64,000 nucleotides of DNA from NCBI RefSeq assembly GCF_027942865.1, contig NC_134516.1, forward strand, positions 17,597,822 to 17,661,821, given 5' to 3'. The notes beneath the pieces are model-generated. The model was not told the DNA's origin. It searched no databases and saw nothing but the letters and a program-made list of their open reading frames with translations. Position 1 is the first letter of the stretch; each line of letters starts with the position of its first letter. This document shows, piece by piece, positions 1-12,200 of this stretch. A program made the translations under genes and the position numbers. The DNA comes from Odontesthes bonariensis (Eukaryota > Chordata > Actinopteri > Atheriniformes > Atherinopsidae).

Positions 1-60
1 TTTAAACTTTAAACCCATTGGGGGATGAATAAAGTGTTTTTCTATTCTATTCTAGAAAGA
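1..60 (-). repeat. Dispersed fish repeat, 3' tail fragment
   Basis: On the minus strand this reads as AATAGAATAG-type sequence followed by CTTTATTCATCCCCCAATGGG. A very similar stretch occurs at 54500-54560 on the plus strand. The form resembles the 3' tails of non-LTR retroelements common in fish. It lies in txndc16 intron 15 and is cut by the window edge. The family name is not known to me. Confidence 0.5.
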
Positions 61-224
61 GCCACAGAGCCCAAAAAGATCTGCCAACACCTCACCAAAC
101 ACAGCTTTTGTCCTCTGCATACTCCAGCTACCCTGTGTTTGATCATTTCTACAGTCATTGGCATTTCTGCAGAAACAGCCTTGAAACAGCAAAGATGGAG
201 TGAATGTGAAAGCAGAGCCGGTAC

Positions 225-3200
225 CATTTCTCTGCCGGTGCGCCTGTCAGCAGTCCACTCAGCACGTCTCCTCTCAGTGACTTTGCTGCTTCCACAAACG
301 CAGAGAAACCTGGCAGGAGAAACATCGAGGTCACCTTTTATGCAGGCATTAATAAAAAGATAAAGCAGGCTATGAAGACACATGGAAAAGCAGGAAAATT
401 CCATATTCAGTCTTATTTCCGTTTAATCTGCTCTGAACTCCGATATTTGAAGGCATTCAAAATTACATCTTAAAAGATTACAATAGGATCAAATCTGGGG
501 AGTATTTGGAGTCTTTGTACCGTTTTTGGTGTCGAGGTTCAGTGCTCTAACACCAGATGCCAAATCCTGATATTCAAAATACTTTTTAGACGTAATTTTT
601 AGCTTCTTCCCTCCATTTTGAGTGTTTTAGCTGATATATGTTTCAGTTTCTTTCCTCATCACAATAATCTGGTTCTGGTTCCTGAATGGTTCCGGTTCTC
701 TCTGGTTCCGGTTCCTGAATGGTTCCGGTTCTCTCTGGTTCTGGTTCCTGAATGGTTCCGGTTCTCTCTGGTTCTGGTTCCTGAATGGTTCCGGTTCTCT
801 CTGGTTCTGGTTCCTGAATGGTTCTGGTTCTCTCTGGTTCCGGTTCCTGAATGGTTCCGGTTCTCTCTGGTTCCGGTTCCTGAATGGTTCTGGTTCTCTC
901 TGGTTCTGGTTCTCTCTGGTTCTGGTTCTCTCTGGTTCTGGTTCCTGAATGGTTCTGGTTCTCTCTGGTTCTGGTTCCTGAATGGTTCTGGTTCTGGTTG
1001 CTGAATGGTTCTGGTTCCTGAATGGTTCTGGTTCTCTCTGGTTCTGGTTCTCTCTGGTTCTGGTTCCTGAATGGTTCTGGTTCCTGAATGGTTCTGGTTC
1101 CGGTTCTCTCTGGTTCTGGTTCCTGAATGGTTCTGGTTCTCTCAGGTTCTGGTTCTCTCTGGTTCCGGTTCCTGAATGGTTCCGGTTCTCTCTGGTTCCG
1201 GTTCCTGAATGGTTCTGGTTCTCTCTGGTTCTGGTTCTCTCTGGTTCTGGTTCTCTCTGGTTCTGGTTCCTGAATGGTTCTGGTTCTCTCAGGTTCTGGT
1301 TCTCTCTGGTTCTGGTTCCTGAATGGTTCTGGTTCTGGTTGCTGAATGGTTCTGGTTCCTGAATGGTTCTGGTTCTCTCTGGTTCTGGTTCTCTCTGGTT
1401 CTGTTTCCTGAATGGTTCTGGTTCCTGAATGGTTCTGGTTCCGGTTCTCTTTGGTTCTGGTTCCTGAATGGTTCTGGTTCTCTCTGGTTCTGGTTCCTGA
1501 ATGGTTCTGGTTCCTGAATGGTTCTGGTTCTCTCTGGTTCTGGTTCTCTCTGGTTCTGGTTCCTGACGGTTCTGGTTCTGGTTCCTGAATGGTTCTGGTT
1601 CTCTCTGGTTCTGGTTCCTGAATGGTTCTGGTTCTCTCTGGTTCTGGTTCCTGAATGGTTCTGGTTCTCTCTGGTTCTGGTTCCTGAATGGTTCTGGTTC
1701 TGGTTGCTGAATGGTTCTGGTTCCTGAATGGTTCCGGTTCTCTCTGGTTCTGGTTCTCTCTGGTTCTGGTTCCTGAATGGTTCTGGTTCTCTCTGGTTCT
1801 GGTTCCTGAATGGTTCTGGTTCCTGAATGGTTCTGGTTCCTGAATGGTTCCGGTTCCTGAATGGTTCCGGTTCTCTCTGGTTCTGGTTCCTGAATGGTTC
1901 TGGTTCTCTCTGGTTCTGGTTCCTGAATGGTTCTGGTTCTCTCTGGTTCTGGTTCCTGAATGGTTCTGGTTCTCTCTGGTTCCGGTTCCGGTTCCTGAAT
2001 GGTTCCGGTTCTCTCTGGTTCCGGTTCCTGAATGGTTCCGGTTCTCTCTGGTTCTGGTTCCTGAATGGTTCTGGTTCTCTCTGGTTCTGGTTCCTGAATG
2101 GTTCTGGTTCTCTCAGGTTCTGGTTCTCTCTGGTTCTGGTTCCTGAATGGTTCTGGTTCTGGTTGCTGAATGGTTCTGGTTCTCTCTGGTTCTGGTTCCT
2201 GAATAGTTCTGGTTCTCTCTGGTTCTGGTTCCTGAATAGTTCTGGTTCTCTCTGGTTCTGGTTCCTGAATGGTTCTGGTTCTCTCTGGTTCTGGTTCCTG
2301 AATGGTTCTGGTTCCTGAATGGTTCTGGTTCCGGTTCCTGAATGGTTCCGGTTCTCTCTGGTTCTGGTTCCTGAATGGTTCCGGTTCTCTCTGGTTCTGG
2401 TTCCTGAATGGTTCCGGTTCTCTCTGGTTCTGGTTCCTGAATGGTTCCGGTTCTCTCTGGTTCTGGTTCCTGAATGGTTCTGGTTCTCTCTGGTTCTGGT
2501 TCCTGAATGGTTCTGGTTCTCTCTGGTTCTGGTTCTCTCTGGTTCTGGTTCCTGAATGGTTCTGGTTATCTCTGGTTCTGGTTCCTGACGGTTCTGGTTC
2601 TGGTTGCTGAATGGTTCTGGTTCTCTCTGGTTCTGGTTCCTGAATGGTTCTGGTTCTCTCTGGTTCTGGTTCCTGAATGGTTCTGGTTCTGGTTGCTGAA
2701 TGGTTCTGGTTCCTGAATGGTTCCGGTTCTCTCTGGTTCTGGTTCTCTCTGGTTCTGGTTCCTGAATGGTTCTGGTTCTCTCTGGTTCTGGTTCCTGAAT
2801 GGTTCTGGTTCTCTCTGGTTCTGGTTCCTGAATGGTTCCGGTTGCTGAATGGTTCCGGTTCCTGAATGGTTCTGGTTGCTGAATGGTTCCGGTTCCTGAA
2901 TGGTTCTGGTTCTTGAATGGTTCTGGTTCTCTCTGGTTCCGGTTCCTGAATGGTTCCGGTTCTCTCTGGTTCTGGTTCCTGAATGGTTTTGGTTCTCTCT
3001 GGTTCTGGTTCTCTCTGGTTCTGGATCCTGAATGGTTCTGGTTCTCTCTGGTTCTGGTTCCTGAATGGTTCTGGTTCTCTCTGGTTCTGGTTCTCTCTGG
3101 TTCTGGTTCCTGAATGGTTCTGGTTCTCTCTGGTTCTGGTTCCTGAATGGTTCTGGTTCTCTCTGGTTCTGGTTCCTGAATGGTTCTGGTTCTCTCTGGT

Positions 3201-6200
3201 TCTGGTTCCTGAATGGTTCTGGTTCTCTCTGGTTCCGGTTCCTGAATGGTTCTGGTTCTCTCTGGTTCCGGTTCCTGAATGGTTCTGGTTCTCTCTGGTT
3301 CTGGTTCTCTCTGGTTCTGGTTCTCTCTGGTTCTGGTTCCTGAATGGTTCTGGTTCTCTCTGGTTCTGGTTCCTGAGTGGTTCTGGTTCTCTCAGGTTCT
3401 GGTTCCTGAATGGTTCTGGTTCCTGAATGGTTCTGGTTCCTGAATGGTTCCGGTTCTCTCTGGTTCTGGTTCCTGAATGGTTCCGGTTCTCTCTGGTTCT
3501 GGTTCCTGAATGGTTCTGGTTCTCTCTGGTTCTGGTTCTCTCTGGTTCTGGTTCCCTCTGGTTCTGGTTCCTGAATGGTTCTGGTTCTCTCAGGTTCTGG
3601 TTCTCTCTGGTTCTGGTTCCTGACGGTTCTGGTTCTGGTTGCTGAATGGTTCTGGTTCTCTCTGGTTCTGGTTCTCTCTGGTTCTGGTTCTCTCTGGTTC
3701 TGGTTCCTGAATGGTTCTGGTTCTCTCTGGTTCTGGTTCCTGAGTGGTTCTGGTTCTCTCAGGTTCTGGTTCCTGAATGGTTCTGGTTCCTGAATGGTTC
3801 CGGTTCTCTCTGGTTCTGGTTCCTGAATGGTTCCGGTTCTCTCTGGTTCTGGTTCCTGAATGGTTCTGGTTCTCTCTGGTTCTGGTTCTCTCTGGTTCTG
3901 GTTCCCTCTGGTTCTGGTTCCTGAATGGTTCTGGTTCTCTCAGGTTCTGGTTCTCTCTGGTTCTGGTTCCTGACGGTTCTGGTTCTGGTTGCTGAATGGT
4001 TCTGGTTCTCTCTGGTTCTGGTTCCTGAATGGTTCTGGTTCTCTCTGGTTCTGGTTCCTGAATGGTTCCGGTTCTCTCTGGTTCTGGTTCCTGAATGGTT
4101 CCTGAATGGTTCTGGTTCTCTCTGGTTCTGGTTCCTGAATGGTTCTGGTTCCTGAATGGTTCCGGTTCTCTCTGGTTCTGGTTCCTGAATGGTTCCGGTT
4201 CTCTCTGGTTCTGGTTCCTGAATGGTTCCGGTTCTCTCTGGTTCTGGTTCCTGAATGGTTCTGGTTCTCTCTGGTTCTGGTTCCTGAATGGTTCTGGTTC
4301 TCTCTGGTTCTGGTTCTCTCTGGTTCTGGTTCCTGAATGGTTCTGGTTCCTGAATGGTTCTGGTTCTCTCTGGTTCTGGTTCCTGAATGGTTCTGGTTCT
4401 CTCTGGTTCCGGTTCCTGAATGGTTCCGGTTCTCTCTGGTTCCGGTTCCTGAATGGTTCCGGTTCTCTCTGGTTCTGGTTCCTGAATGGTTCTGGTTCTC
4501 TCTGGTTCTGGTTCCTGAATGGTTCTGGTTCTCTCAGGTTCTGGTTCTCTCTGGTTCTGGTTCCTGAATGGTTCTGGTTCTGGTTGCTGAATGGTTCTGG
4601 TTCTCTCTGGTTCTGGTTCCTGAATGGTTCTGGTTCTCTCTGGTTCTGGTTCCTGAATGGTTCTGGTTCTCTCTGGTTCTGGTTCCTGAATGGTTCTGGT
4701 TCTCTCTGGTTCCGGTTCCTGAATGGTTCCGGTTCTCTCTGGTTCTGGTTCCTGAATGGTTCCGGTTCTCTCTGGTTCTGGTTCCTGAATGGTTCCGGTT
4801 CTCTCTGGTTCTGGTTCCTGAATGGTTCTGGTTCTCTCTGGTTCTGGTTCCTGAATGGTTCTGGTTCTCTCTGGTTCTGGTTCCTGAATGGTTCTGGTTC
4901 TCTCTGGTTCTGGTTCCTGAATGGTTCTGGTTCTCTCTGGTTCTGGTTCCTGAATGGTTCCGGTTGCTGAATGGTTCCGGTTCCTGAATGGTTCTGGTTG
5001 CTGAATGGTTCCGGTTCCTGAATGGTTCTGGTTCCTGAATGGTTCTGGTTGTCTCTGGTTCCGGTTCCTGAATGGTTCTGGTTCTCTCTGGTTCTGGTTC
5101 CTGAATGGTTCTGGTTCTCTCTGGTTCTGGTTCCTGAATGGTTCTGGTTCCTGAATGGTTCTGGTTCTCTCTGGTTCTGGTTCCTGAATGGTTCTGGTTC
5201 CTGAATGGTTCCGGTTCTCTCTGGTTCTGGTTCCTGAATTGTTCTGGTTCTCTCTGGTTCTGGTTCCTGAATGGTTCCTGAATGGTTCTGGTTCTCTCTG
5301 GTTCTGGTTCCTGAATGGTTCTGGTTCTCTCTGGTTCTGGTTCCTGAATGGTTCTGGTTCTCTCTGGTTCTGGTTCCTGAATGGTTCTGGTTCTCTCTGG
5401 TTCTGGTTCCTGAATGGTTCTGGTTCTCTCTGGTTCCGGTTCCTGAATGGTTCTGGTTCTCTCTGGTTCTGGTTCCTGAATGGTTCTGGTTCTCTCTGGT
5501 TCCGGTTCCTGAATGGTTCTGGTTCTCTCTGGTTCCGGTTCCTGAATGGTTCTGGTTCTCTCTGGTTCTGGTTCTCTCTGGTTCTGGTTCTCTCTGGTTC
5601 CGGTTCCTGAATGGTTCTGGTTCTCTCTGGTTCTGGTTCCTGAGTGGTTCTGGTTCTCTCTGGTTCTGGTTCCTGAATGGTTCTGGTTCCTGAATGGTTC
5701 TGGTTCCTGAATGGTTCTGGTTCTCTCTGGTTCTGGTTCCTGAATGGTTCTGGTTCTCTCTGGTTCCGGTTCCTGAATGGTTCTGGTTCTCTCTGGTTCT
5801 GGTTCCTGAATGGTTCTGGTTCTTTCTGGTTCCGGTTCCTGAATGGTTCTGGTTCTCTCTGGTTCCGGTTCCTGAATGGTTCTGGTTCTCTCTGGTTCTG
5901 GTTCTCTCTGGTTCTGGTTCTCTCTGGTTCTGGTTCCTGAATGGTTCTGGTTCTCTCTGGTTCTGGTTCCTGAGTGGTTCTGGTTCTCTCAGGTTCTGGT
6001 TCCTGAATGGTTCTGGTTCCTGAATGGTTCCGGTTCTCTCTGGTTCTGGTTCCTGAATGGTTCCGGTTCTCTCTGGTTCTGGTTCCTGAATGGTTCCGGT
6101 TCTCTCTGGTTCTGGTTCCTGAATGGTTCTGGTTCTCTCTGGTTCTGGTTCTCTCTGGTTCTGGTTCCTGAATGGTTCTGGTTCTCTCTGGTTCTGGTTC

Positions 6201-9200
6201 CTGAATGGTTCTGGTTCTCTCAGGTTCTGGTTCTCTCTGGTTCTGGTTCCTGACGGTTCTGGTTCTGGTTGCTGAATGGTTCTGGTTCTCTCTGGTTCTG
6301 GTTCCTGAATGGTTCCGGTTCTCTCTGGTTCTGGTTCCTGAATGGTTCCGGTTCCTGAATGGTTCCGGTTCCTGAATGGTTCCGGTTCCTGAATGGTTCC
6401 GGTTCTCTCTGGTTCTGGTTCCTGAATGGTTCTGGTTCTCTCTGGTTCTGGTTCCTGAATGGTTCCGGTTCCTGAATGGTTCTGGTTCCTGAATGGTTCT
6501 GGTTCTCTCTGGTTCTGGTTCCTGAATGGTTCTGGTTCTCTCTGGTTCCGGTTCCTGAATGGTTCTGGTTCTCTCTGGTTCCGGTTCCTGAATGGTTCCG
6601 GTTCTCTCTGGTTCTGGTTCCTGAATGGTTCTGGTTCTCTCTGGTTCTGGTTCTCTCTGGTTCTGGTTCCTGAATGGTTCTGGTTCTCTCAGGTTCTGGT
6701 TCTCTCTGGTTCTGGTTCTGGTTGCTGAATGGTTCTGGTTCTCTCTGGTTCTGGTTCCTGAATGGTTCTGGTTCTCTCTGGTTCTGGTTCCTGAATGGTT
6801 CTGGTTCTCTCTGGTTCTGGTTCCTGAATGGTTCTGGTTCCTGAATGGTTCTGGTTCTCTCTGGTTCCGGTTCCTGAATGGTTCCGGTTCTCTCTGGTTC
6901 TGGTTCCTGAATGGTTCCGGTTCTCTCTGGTTCTGGTTCCTGAATGGTTCCGGTTCTCTCTGGTTCTGGTTCCTGAATGGTTCTGGTTCTCTCTGGTTCT
7001 GGTTCCTGAATGGTTCTGGTTCTCTCTGGTTCTGGTTCTCTCTGGTTCTGGTTCCTGAATGGTTCTGGTTCTCTCTGGTTCTGGTTCCTGACGGTTCTGG
7101 TTCTGGTTGCTGAATGGTTCTGGTTCTCTCTGGTTCTGGTTCCTGAATGGTTCTGGTTCTGGTTGCTGAATGGTTCTGGTTCCTGAATGGTTCCGGTTCT
7201 CTCTGGTTCTGGTTCTCTCTGGTTCTGGTTCCTGAATGGTTCTGGTTCTCTCTGGTTCTGGTTCCTGAATGGTTCTGGTTCTCTCTGGTTCTGGTTCCTG
7301 AATGGTTCCGGTTGCTGAATGGTTCTGGTTGCTGAATGGTTCCGGTTCCTGAATGGTTCTGGTTCCTGAATGGTTCCGGTTCTCTCTGGTTCTGGTTCCT
7401 GAATGGTTCTGGTTCTCTCTGGTTCTGGTTCCTGAATGGTTCCTGAATGGTTCTGGTTCTCTCTGGTTCTGGTTCCTGAATGGTTCTGGTTCTCTCTGGT
7501 TCTGGTTCCTGAATGGTTCTGGTTCTCTCTGGTTCCGGTTCCTGAATGGTTCTGGTTCTCTCTGGTTCTGGTTCCTGAATGGTTCTGGTTCTCTCTGGTT
7601 CCGGTTCCTGAATGGTTCTGGTTCTCTCTGGTTCCGGTTCCTGAATGGTTCTGGTTCTCTCTGGTTCCGGTTCCTGAATGGTTCTGGTTCTCTCTGGTTC
7701 TGGTTCTCTCTGGTTCTGGTTCTCTCTGGTTCTGGTTCCTGAATGGTTCTGGTTCTCTCTGGTTCTGGTTCCTGAGTGGTTCTGGTTCTCTCAGGTTCTG
7801 GTTCCTGAATGGTTCTGGTTCCTGAATGGTTCTGGTTCCTGAATGGTTCTGGTTCCTGAATGGTTCCGGTTCTCTCTGGTTCTGGTTCCTGAATGGTTCC
7901 GGTTCTCTCTGGTTCTGGTTCCTGAATGGTTCCGGTTCTCTCTGGTTCTGGTTCCTGAATGGTTCTGGTTCTCTCTGGTTCTGGTTCTCTCTGGTTCTGG
8001 TTCCTGAATGGTTCTGGTTCTCTCTGGTTCTGGTTCTCTCTGGTTCTGGTTCCTGAATGGTTCTGGTTCTCTCAGGTTCTGGTTCTCTCTGGTTCTGGTT
8101 CCTGACGGTTCTGGTTCTGGTTGCTGAATGGTTCTGGTTCTCTCTGGTTCTGGTTCCTGAATGGTTCTGGTTCTCTCTGGTTCTGGTTCCTGAATGGTTC
8201 CGGTTCTCTCTGGTTCTGGTTCCTGAATGGTTTCTGAATGGTTCTGGTTCTCTCTGGTTCTGGTTCCTGAATGGTTCTGGTTCCTGAATGGTTCCGGTTC
8301 TCTCTGGTTCTGGTTCCTGAATGGTTCCGGTTCTCTCTGGTTCTGGTTCCTGAATGGTTCCGGTTCTCTCTGGTTCTGGTTCCTGAATGGTTCCGGTTCT
8401 CTCTGGTTCTGGTTCCTGAATGGTTCTGGTTCTCTCTGGTTCTGGTTCCTGAATGGTTCTGGTTCTCTCTGGTTCTGGTTCCTGACGGTTCTGGTTCTGG
8501 TTGCTGAATGGTTCTGGTTCTCTCTGGTTCTGGTTCTCTCTGGTTCTGGTTCCTGAATGGTTCTGGTTCTGGTTGCTGAATGGTTCTGGTTCCTGAATGG
8601 TTCCGGTTCTCTCTGGTTCTGGTTCTCTCTGGTTCTGGTTCCTGAATGGTTCTGGTTCTCTCTGGTTCTGGTTCCTGAATGGTTCTGGTTCTCTCTGGTT
8701 CTGGTTCCTGAATGGTTCCGGTTGCTGAATGGTTCTGGTTGCTGAATGGTTCCGGTTCCTGAATGGTTCTGGTTCCTGAATGGTTCCGGTTCTCTCTGGT
8801 TCTGGTTCCTGAATGGTTCTGGTTCTCTCTGGTTCTGGTTCCTGAATGGTTCCTGAATGGTTCTGGTTCTCTCTGGTTCTGGTTCCTGAATGGTTCTGGT
8901 TCTCTCTGGTTCTGGTTCCTGAATGGTTCTGGTTCTCTCTGGTTCTGGTTCCTGAATGGTTCTGGTTCTCTCTGGTTCCGGTTCCTGAATGGTTCTGGTT
9001 CTCTCTGGTTCTGGTTCCTGAATGGTTCTGGTTCTCTCTGGTTCCGGTTCCTGAATGGTTCTGGTTCTCTCTGGTTCCGGTTCCTGAATGGTTCTGGTTC
9101 TCTCTGGTTCCGGTTCCTGAATGGTTCTGGTTCTCTCTGGTTCTGGTTCTCTCTGGTTCTGGTTCTCTCTGGTTCTGGTTCCTGAATGGTTCTGGTTCTC

Positions 9201-12200
9201 TCTGGTTCTGGTTCCTGAGTGGTTCTGGTTCTCTCAGGTTCTGGTTCCTGAATGGTTCTGGTTCCTGAATGGTTCTGGTTCCTGAATGGTTCCGGTTCTC
9301 TCTGGTTCTGGTTCCTGAATGGTTCCGGTTCTCTCTGGTTCTGGTTCCTGAATGGTTCCGGTTCTCTCTGGTTCTGGTTCCTGAATGGTTCTGGTTCTCT
9401 CTGGTTCTGGTTCTCTCTGGTTCTGGTTCCTGAATGGTTCTGGTTCTCTCTGGTTCTGGTTCTCTCTGGTTCTGGTTCCTGAATGGTTCTGGTTCTCTCA
9501 GGTTCTGGTTCTCTCTGGTTCTGGTTCCTGACGGTTCTGGTTCTGGTTGCTGAATGGTTCTGGTTCTCTCTGGTTCTGGTTCCTGAATGGTTCTGGTTCT
9601 CTCTGGTTCCGGTTCCTGAATGGTTCCGGTTCTCTCTGGTTCTGGTTCCTGAATGGTTCTGGTTCTCTCTGGTTCTGGTTCCTGAATGGTTCCGGTTCCT
9701 GAATGGTTCTGGTTCCTGAATGGTTCTGGTTCTCTCTGGTTCTGGTTCCTGAATGATTCTGGTTCTCTCTGGTTCCGGTTCCTGAATGGTTCTGGTTCTC
9801 TCTGGTTCCGGTTCCTGAATGGTTCCGGTTCTCTCTGGTTCTGGTTCCTGAATGGTTCTGGTTCTCTCTGGTTCTGGTTCTCTCTGGTTCTGGTTCCTGA
9901 ATGGTTCTGGTTCTCTCTGGTTCCGGTTCCTGAATGGTTCCGGTTCTCTCTGGTTCTGGTTCCTGAATGGTTCCGGTTCTCTCTGGTTCTGGTTCCTGAA
10001 TGGTTCCGGTTCTCTCTGGTTCTGGTTCCTGAATGGTTCTGGTTCTCTCTGGTTCTGGTTCCTGAATGGTTCTGGTTCTCTCTGGTTCTGGTTCTCTCTG
10101 GTTCTGGTTCCTGAATGGTTCTGGTTCTCTCTGGTTCTGGTTCCTGACGGTTCTGGTTCTGGTTGCTGAATGGTTCTGGTTCTCTCTGGTTCTGGTTCTC
10201 TCTGGTTCTGGTTCCTGAATGGTTCTGGTTCTGGTTGCTGAATGGTTCTGGTTCCTGAATGGTTCCGGTTCTCTCTGGTTCTGGTTCTCTCTGGTTCTGG
10301 TTCCTGAATGGTTCTGGTTCTCTCTGGTTCTGGTTCCTGAATGGTTCTGGTTCTCTCTGGTTCTGGTTCCTGAATGGTTCCGGTTGCTGAATGGTTCTGG
10401 TTGCTGAATGGTTCCGGTTCCTGAATGGTTCTGGTTCCTGAATGGTTCCGGTTCTCTCTGGTTCTGGTTCCTGAATGGTTCTGGTTCTCTCTGGTTCTGG
10501 TTCCTGAATGGTTCCTGAATGGTTCTGGTTCTCTCTGGTTCTGGTTCCTGAATGGTTCTGGTTCTCTCTGGTTCTGGTTCCTGAATGGTTCTGGTTCTCT
10601 CTGGTTCTGGTTCCTGAATGGTTCTGGTTCTCTCTGGTTCCGGTTCCTGAATGGTTCTGGTTCTCTCTGGTTCTGGTTCCTGAATGGTTCTGGTTCTCTC
10701 TGGTTCCGGTTCCTGAATGGTTCTGGTTCTCTCTGGTTCCGGTTCCTGAATGGTTCTGGTTCTCTCTGGTTCCGGTTCCTGAATGGTTCTGGTTCTCTCT
10801 GGTTCTGGTTCTCTCTGGTTCTGGTTCTCTCTGGTTCTGGTTCCTGAATGGTTCTGGTTCTCTCTGGTTCTGGTTCCTGAGTGGTTCTGGTTCTCTCAGG
10901 TTCTGGTTCCTGAATGGTTCTGGTTCCTGAATGGTTCTGGTTCCTGAATGGTTCCGGTTCTCTCTGGTTCTGGTTCCTGAATGGTTCCGGTTCTCTCTGG
11001 TTCTGGTTCCTGAATGGTTCCGGTTCTCTCTGGTTCTGGTTCCTGAATGGTTCTGGTTCTCTCTGGTTCTGGTTCTCTCTGGTTCTGGTTCCTGAATGGT
11101 TCTGGTTCTCTCTGGTTCTGGTTCTCTCTGGTTCTGGTTCCTGAATGGTTCTGGTTCTCTCAGGTTCTGGTTCTCTCAGGTTCTGGTTCTCTCTGGTTCT
11201 GGTTCTGGTTGCTGAATGGTTCTGGTTCTCTCTGGTTCTGGTTCCTGAATGGTTCTGGTTCTCTCTGGTTCTGGTTCCTGAATGGTTCCGGTTCTCTCTG
11301 GTTCTGGTTCCTGAATGGTTCCTGAATGGTTCTGGTTCTCTCTGGTTCTGGTTCCTGAATGGTTCTGGTTCCTGAATGGTTCCGGTTCTCTCTGGTTCTG
11401 GTTCCTGAATGGTTCCGGTTCTCTCTGGTTCTGGTTCCTGAATGGTTCCGGTTCTCTCTGGTTCTGGTTCCTGAATGGTTCCGGTTCTCTCTGGTTCTGG
11501 TTCCTGAATGGTTCTGGTTCTCTCTGGTTCTGGTTCTCTCTGGTTCTGGTTCTCTCTGGTTCTGGTTCCTGAATGGTTCTGGTTCTCTCTGGTTCTGGTT
11601 CCTGAATGGTTCTGGTTCTCTCAGGTTCTGGTTCTCTCTGGTTCTGGTTCCTGACGGTTCTGGTTCTGGTTGCTGAATCGTTCTGGTTCTCTCTGGTTCT
11701 GGTTCCTGAATGGTTCTGGTTCTCTCTGGTTCTGGTTCCTGAATGGTTCTGGTTCCTGAATGGTTCTGGTTCTCTCTGGTTCTGGTTCCTGAATGGTTCT
11801 GGTTCTCTCTGGTTCTGGTTGCTGAATGGTTCTGGTTCTGGTTCCTGAATGGTTCCGGTTCTCTCTGGTTCTGGTTCTCTCTGGTTCTGGTTCCTGAATG
11901 GTTCTGGTTCTCTCTGGTTCTGGTTCCTGAATGGTTCCGGTTGCTGAATGGTTCCGGTTGCTGAATGGTTCCGGTTGCTGAATGGTTCCGGTTGCTGAAT
12001 GGTTCTGGTTCTCTCTGGTTCTGGTTCCTGAATGGTTCTGGTTCCTGAATGGTTCTGGTTCTCTCTGGTTCTGGTTCCTGAATGGTTCTGGTTCTCTCTG
12101 GTTCTGGTTCCTGAATGGTTCTGGTTCCTGAATGGTTCTGGTTCTGGTTGCTGAATGGTTCTGGTTCTCTCTGGTTCTGGTTCTCTCTGGTTCTGGTTCC

